From NCBI GenBank assembly GCA_002453275.1, contig DKGN01000064.1, positions 1 through 16,926 on the forward strand: a stretch of 16,926 bases of DNA, given 5' to 3'. Made by a program: the position numbers and the translations under genes. The DNA is from Caryophanales bacterium UBA6769 (GTDB lineage Bacteria; Bacillota; Bacilli; Bacillales; UBA6769). Positions 13,369 through 16,926 of the stretch are shown here, one piece after another. Within the stretch, counting starts at the first letter, position 1. Each line of letters starts with the position of its first letter. The notes beneath the pieces were generated by a model. That model saw only the letters and a program-made list of their open reading frames with translations, ran no database searches and was not told where the DNA came from.

Positions 13369-13940
13369 CGCTCACCCTCCTTTAGCTTTTCCATCGTTGT
13401 CTTCAATTGATAGCCTCCACCTAGAGGAATTGACCATTCCCAAAATGACTTGCTGATCGGAGCATACGTCTCAAGAAAATAGCGAATAACTCCACCGTGT
13501 GTGACAACCGCGACATCCGTTACATCGTCTGTCAACTGTGTCGAGATGTGAGCAAAGCCTTTTTCCAATCGTGCTGTGAACGTGTCAAACGATTCCCCAT
13601 TTGGAGGTGCCGTGCGGAAATGATCAATCCAATGCCGGTATTCAGAAAGGTGTTGGAGTTGCTCATAGCGTTTCCCTTCAAAATCTCCAAAATGGAGCTC
13701 ACGGAGATAGGTGGTCGTCTCAATACGATGTTTGGGAAAAAGCAGGCTTGCCGTCTCATGGCATCGTTTCAAATCACTTGAAAAGACAAGATCTGGTGCA
13801 CGAAAACGATGTCGGATCGCTTTGAGACGCTCTCGTTCCTTCACAAGTAACGGTGGATCTAACCAGCCTTGGTATTCTCGTCGTTCATTGCTCAGAGTAG
13901 CCCCATGCCGAATAAATGTAAAAACCACACAGTGAACCAT
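13299..13940 (-). CDS. cobC: Histidine phosphatase, alpha-ribazole phosphatase type
   Basis: A 213-residue phosphoglycerate mutase-like phosphatase. Active-site residues are visible: Arg11 and His12 in IRHGAT (the phosphohistidine), Arg59 in LKRCHETA, Glu81 in ELHFGDFEG, and His148 in VTHGG. In a cobalamin operon this is most likely CobC, which removes the 5'-phosphate from alpha-ribazole phosphate or adenosylcobalamin phosphate. The ATG at 13940 has GAAGGAGG 12 bases upstream, inside cobS. It overlaps cobS by 49 bases and the CobU-like gene by 70 bases; these overlaps cover its first dozen residues and its variable C-terminal tail. Specificity is inferred from context. Confidence 0.9.
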   Translation of the reverse strand: MVHCVVFTFIRHGATLSNERREYQGWLDPPLLVKERERLKAIRHRFRAPDLVFSSDLKRCHETASLLFPKHRIETTTYLRELHFGDFEGKRYEQLQHLSEYRHWIDHFRTAPPNGESFDTFTARLEKGFAHISTQLTDDVTDVAVVTHGGVIRYFLETYAPISKSFWEWSIPLGGGYQLKTTMEKLKEGERCISLSEVPLTEKHNGYKNNITT

Positions 13941-14701
13941 AGTATCGTTTCGCCTCCTTCAAGCGTCGCTCCAAGCGTATCACCTGAAATCCCGCCAAAC
14001 TGCCTTTCAATAAATGCTTTACTAACAATTGCAAACCCGACCGCGACGATGAACAAAATAAAGACGGCGCGAACCGCACTTAAGTCAATCCATGCGATAC
14101 AAATTAAGAAAATGACGACACCGATGATGTGGAAATATACATCGTTCCGCTCAAGACCTTTTTTAAAAAAGGCAGCCATTCCATCTTGTTTTGCTAGCTT
14201 TCCAAAAATAAAAACGAAGCACATCGAAATACGTGCAAAATAATACACACTAACGAGTAATATGAGTAATGTCGTAAGAGTGGTAAATTTTAACGTTTCG
14301 AATATAAAAATATAACGCCATGCTAGTAGAAAAATGACAGAAAGCACGGCAAATGACCCTGTTCTCGGATCATCCATTATGTCTAGACGCTTCTGTTTAT
14401 CACGATAGGAAAAATATGCATCGCTCGCATCCATCCAACCGTCGATATGCAATCCTCCAGTAACTAAAATCGGAATCGTAACAACTAGCAAGGCGATTAT
14501 AGAGTGAGGCAGATCGAGAACACGTTCATTCATCGTGAGAATAGCAACGAGTAAAAGCCCGATTAGAATACCAATCAGAGGAACGACATAGAGTGCGTTT
14601 TTCAATCGCCGCTTATCTAACGGCACTTGCTTTTGCACTGGAACGGTCGTGTAAAATTGCAAAGCAAGTAAAATGCCGTCGATCTTTTCTTTGATTTTCA
14701 C
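13892..14701 (-). CDS. cobS: Adenosylcobinamide-GDP ribazoletransferase (cobalamin synthase)
   Basis: An integral membrane protein of about 269 residues with roughly six to seven transmembrane helices. It joins adenosylcobinamide-GDP to alpha-ribazole (or its phosphate), the condensation that completes cobalamin. CobS motifs are GGLHIDGWMDASDA (about residues 82-95), MDDPRTGSFA (109-118) and GGISGDTLGA near residue 240, the acidic, metal-binding loops of the CDP-alcohol-transferase-like fold. A GTG at 14707 is also in frame, but the AGGGGGA is too close to it; the GTG at 14701 has proper spacing. It follows cobU with a gap of about 33 bases and overlaps cobC. Confidence 0.95.
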   Translation of the reverse strand: MKIKEKIDGILLALQFYTTVPVQKQVPLDKRRLKNALYVVPLIGILIGLLLVAILTMNERVLDLPHSIIALLVVTIPILVTGGLHIDGWMDASDAYFSYRDKQKRLDIMDDPRTGSFAVLSVIFLLAWRYIFIFETLKFTTLTTLLILLVSVYYFARISMCFVFIFGKLAKQDGMAAFFKKGLERNDVYFHIIGVVIFLICIAWIDLSAVRAVFILFIVAVGFAIVSKAFIERQFGGISGDTLGATLEGGETILWFTVWFLHLFGMGLL

Positions 14702-14734
14702 ATTCACTCCCCCTCACTGAAAATCGATTTCCCT

Positions 14735-15289
14735 TCATTTCATTTGTATCGGGATCCCGTTTTCACATAAATACGCTTCATCCGCTCGGTTGACGATCTG
14801 TTGATGTAGCTTCCCGAGCAATTCAACATAGGCCATTGTCGTTTCATCCTTGAATGGGAGGGCATCATCGAAAATTTCGTTTGATACGATGATGAGCGTC
14901 CGATTTTCCTGAAGCTGATGAAGGGCATTCATAATAGAGGCAAATAATGTCTTTCTTTCATTTGCACTCAGAGGTTGATACTCTTCCCTTTCGTTCACTT
15001 GAAAAAGTTCATTATTCACTAACGTCGTTAAACAGTCGAGCAGGATGACACTATTTTGTTCTATTTGTTTATGTAAATGACCGATATTTTGCTCGATTTC
15101 CCACGTAATCCAGTTCGCCCTGCTCTCGTTGCGTCTTGTTTGATGACGTTCAATCCGCTCACTCATTTCCTCGTCAGCTTCAATACTCGTTGCAATATAA
15201 TGAAGTTTTGGTTTTTTCGTGTTTTCCGCTAACTGTTCTGCAAATGTACTTTTCCCACTTCGTGCTCCCCCGGTTATGAAGATGAGCAT
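14735..15289 (-). CDS. cobU: Adenosylcobinamide kinase / guanylyltransferase (C-terminus divergent)
   Basis: A 184-residue CobU. From the ATG at 15289 it has the P-loop GGARSGKST (7-15), the RIERHQTRR motif with His49 (the residue guanylated in Salmonella CobU, His46 there), and the Walker B-like VILLDCLTTLV (81-91). It phosphorylates adenosylcobinamide and transfers GMP to it. The usual C-terminal GxGIVP...RxxRDxxGxxNQ block is not recognisable; SNEIFDDALPFKDETTMAY stands in its place. A neighbouring paralogue keeps that block. A GTG at 15301 is in frame, but AAGGTGG fits the ATG. The start lies 16 bases inside the cobD gene. Confidence 0.9.
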   Translation of the reverse strand: MLIFITGGARSGKSTFAEQLAENTKKPKLHYIATSIEADEEMSERIERHQTRRNESRANWITWEIEQNIGHLHKQIEQNSVILLDCLTTLVNNELFQVNEREEYQPLSANERKTLFASIMNALHQLQENRTLIIVSNEIFDDALPFKDETTMAYVELLGKLHQQIVNRADEAYLCENGIPIQMK

Positions 15290-16362
15290 GCTTGTCGCCA
15301 CCTTTTTAATGCAGTGATAAGACGATTATTTTCTCGCGCAGTTCGGACTGCAAAACGTAAATAATTACCGCTCAAGTTTATAAAATTTTCAGTATGACGA
15401 GCCGTTATACCTTCTTCAAGTAAAAATCGTAACAACGGTTCAAGATTTCGTTTTTTCTTGTCTCGTAAAAGATAGTAATTTGTCTTACTGTTTGAAACGA
15501 TGAAATCAAGCGCGGTTACCTGTGTCATCATCCGCTGCCGTTCCATTTTGATTTGCTGGGCTGTTTGCTGAACGAACACTTCTTCATCAAGACAGAGAAG
15601 TCCTATTTTTTCTGCAATCGCATTCACACTCCAATGCGGCTTTAGTGCTGACAGCTCTGAAATCAACTGTGGATTTGCCGCAAGCCAACCGAGCCGAATT
15701 CCCGCGATCGCAAACATTTTTGTAAATGAGCGTAAAATAATGAGATTTGGGTATGTCTTCATATGTGGAACGAGCGTGTACGGATCAACGCAAAAATCGT
15801 AAAAAGCTTCATCTACAATGATGAGAACATTCAGCTTATGTGCCGCGTCCACAATCGTAAGCAATGCATTCCGATCGTAGCGAACGCCAGTCGGGTTGTT
15901 CGGGTTACAAATAAACACAGCTGCTTTACCCGTAAGATTTTCAATGATTTGTTCAACGTCTAGTTGCCACCCATTTTCTTCTGTTAATGGGACAGATTCA
16001 ATTTGACAGCCATATGTGTTACAGGCGGTACGGTATTCTGAAAATGTCGGATCGACGATCAATATATTTTCCTTACGTAAGTACTGAGCAAGAATGAAAA
16101 TTAATTCGGCCGCTCCATTGCCAATTAGGATTTCATCCACATTAATGGCCTCACGTTTTGCGAGCTTAGTCTTTAATACAGTTGAATGAGGATCTGGATA
16201 ATCTGAAATTTTTCCTAAAAAATTCGCCCACTGCTGCTCAATTGATTTCGGCATCCCAAACGGATTGACATTCACACTAAAATCAACAATGTCATTCGGT
16301 GTAGAAAAATTCAATGCTTTAAATAGATGTTGCGGATTCGATCCATGTTCTGGTAAGCGCAA
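15274..16362 (-). CDS. cobD: Threonine-phosphate decarboxylase / class II PLP aminotransferase
   Basis: A 362-residue fold-type I PLP enzyme. It should make (R)-1-amino-2-propanol phosphate, the linker that CbiB attaches to the corrin. Features are the N-terminal PEHGSNP (conserved in CobD), IGNGAAELI, the CNPNNPTG loop (152-159), VDEAF (184-188) and the PLP lysine Lys215 in SFTKMFAIAGIRLGW. The frame is open from a GTG at 16371, but AGGAGG is only two bases from it; the TTG at 16362 has an 8-base spacer and gives the usual MRLPEHG start. It overlaps cbiB by 44 bases and cobU by 16. A histidinol-phosphate aminotransferase is the nearest look-alike; the operon context decides. Confidence 0.93.
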   Translation of the reverse strand: MRLPEHGSNPQHLFKALNFSTPNDIVDFSVNVNPFGMPKSIEQQWANFLGKISDYPDPHSTVLKTKLAKREAINVDEILIGNGAAELIFILAQYLRKENILIVDPTFSEYRTACNTYGCQIESVPLTEENGWQLDVEQIIENLTGKAAVFICNPNNPTGVRYDRNALLTIVDAAHKLNVLIIVDEAFYDFCVDPYTLVPHMKTYPNLIILRSFTKMFAIAGIRLGWLAANPQLISELSALKPHWSVNAIAEKIGLLCLDEEVFVQQTAQQIKMERQRMMTQVTALDFIVSNSKTNYYLLRDKKKRNLEPLLRFLLEEGITARHTENFINLSGNYLRFAVRTARENNRLITALKRWRQACSSS

Positions 16363-16926
16363 TGATACCACCTCCTAGCCAAAATAAAAGTATCGATGCA
16401 ATAACGGTCTTGTGCATAATCGAAACAGCCTTCGGGATGTCGTCTGCTTGCAATGGCACGACGCTATCACCCATTGTTGCACGCTTCGAAACAACGCCAT
16501 CGTACGTCGTTTCTCCTCCAAGTTGGACCCCAAGTAATCCTGCCGTTGCAGCTTCTAGCCAACCACTGTTCGGACTGAGATGCTGACGTGCATCGCGAAC
16601 GAGGATTCGAAAGCAATCCTGTCTACTCTGTGGTCGTACTGGTTTATTTACGATAATCATGAGGTAGCCCGTTATTCGACTCGGAATAAGGTTAACGAGA
16701 TCATCAACTCGAGCAGATGCCCAGCCAAACTGAGAATATCTCTCATTTTTATAGCCGAGCATAGAGTCACACGTGTTTATTGCACGATAGGCGAGGGCAA
16801 GTGGTGCTCCTCCGATAAGTGCCCAAAACAACGGAGCTGTAATTCCGTCACTCGTATTTTCAGCAACAGTTTCAACGGTTGCTCTCGCCATCTCTGATTC
16901 CGACAACTGTTCCGTATCACGTCCGA
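16319..16926 (-). CDS. cbiB: Adenosylcobinamide-phosphate synthase, C-terminal part (cut by window edge)
   Basis: The frame enters from the right edge, reading GRDT, then about 15 residues later ATVETVAENTSDG, and ends at 16319, about 202 residues of a protein usually near 310-320. The GRDT and ATVETVAENTSDG stretches, APLFWALIGGAPLALAYRAINT, DSMLGYKN and FGWASARVDDLVNLIPSR are hallmarks of CbiB (CobD in Pseudomonas naming), a membrane protein that joins aminopropanol (phosphate) to adenosylcobyric acid. Helices near the N-terminal side are missing; one C-terminal transmembrane helix (about the last 30 residues) is present. It is the first visible gene of the operon, and its end overlaps cobD by 44 bases. 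Confidence 0.95.
   Translation of the reverse strand, partial: GRDTEQLSESEMARATVETVAENTSDGITAPLFWALIGGAPLALAYRAINTCDSMLGYKNERYSQFGWASARVDDLVNLIPSRITGYLMIIVNKPVRPQSRQDCFRILVRDARQHLSPNSGWLEAATAGLLGVQLGGETTYDGVVSKRATMGDSVVPLQADDIPKAVSIMHKTVIASILLFWLGGGIIALTRTWIESATSI

Noticed and set aside
13497..13935. Several plus-strand frames opposite cobC
   Set aside because: They overlap each other in different frames and are antisense to a phosphatase with all its active-site residues visible; they are shadows.

Overview
The window looks like chromosome from a low-GC Gram-positive of the family Bacillaceae. It has a comK homologue, strong AGGAGG-type ribosome binding sites, frequent GTG/TTG starts, YerD- and YvgT-type proteins and a Bacillus-style cobalamin gene order. 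Alkaliphilic relatives of Bacillus are my guess, but the sequence does not prove the genus. I see no rRNA, tRNA, CRISPR array, insertion sequence, phage gene or attachment site. No gene-free stretch exceeds 300 bases; the longest is about 250 bases (1162-1411).

Left part (1-2974). The start of an MFS exporter runs off the left edge. Its ribosome binding site and start codon lie in one arm of a long imperfect inverted repeat (443-467 / 547-573). Next come comK, the competence master regulator, and, divergent from it, a small orphan sigma-70-type factor. The sigma gene converges on a TRIC/YvgT-type membrane channel gene; the two stop codons share one TTAA inside a terminator hairpin. A hotdog-fold thioesterase gene lies upstream of the channel gene on the same strand.

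Middle (3077-11081). A metallo-beta-lactamase-fold hydrolase and an iron-type alcohol dehydrogenase are tightly coupled. A small exported or membrane-anchored protein of unknown function is driven from a back-to-back promoter. Then come a YerD-type glutamate synthase-related flavoprotein, an operon of a FabG-like reductase with two MaoC/hotdog subunits (a HadAB-like split hydratase), a stand-alone ABC ATPase, and a branched-chain aminotransferase. Clear hairpin terminators mark the ends of most of these units.

Right part (11223-16926). This is an operon, on the minus strand, for the last steps of adenosylcobalamin assembly. In order of transcription: cbiB (cut by the right edge), cobD, cobU, cobS, cobC, a second and degenerate CobU-like gene, a PduO-type adenosyltransferase, and cobT. 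Most junctions overlap. No corrin-ring genes are present, so the visible part fits cobinamide salvage and nucleotide-loop assembly. The operon's promoter and any cobalamin riboswitch would lie beyond the right edge.

Most worth a second look: the inverted repeat that would hide the MFS start region; the two CobU-like proteins, each lacking motifs the other keeps; and the orphan sigma factor divergent from comK, whose own start is overlapped by a mini-ORF.
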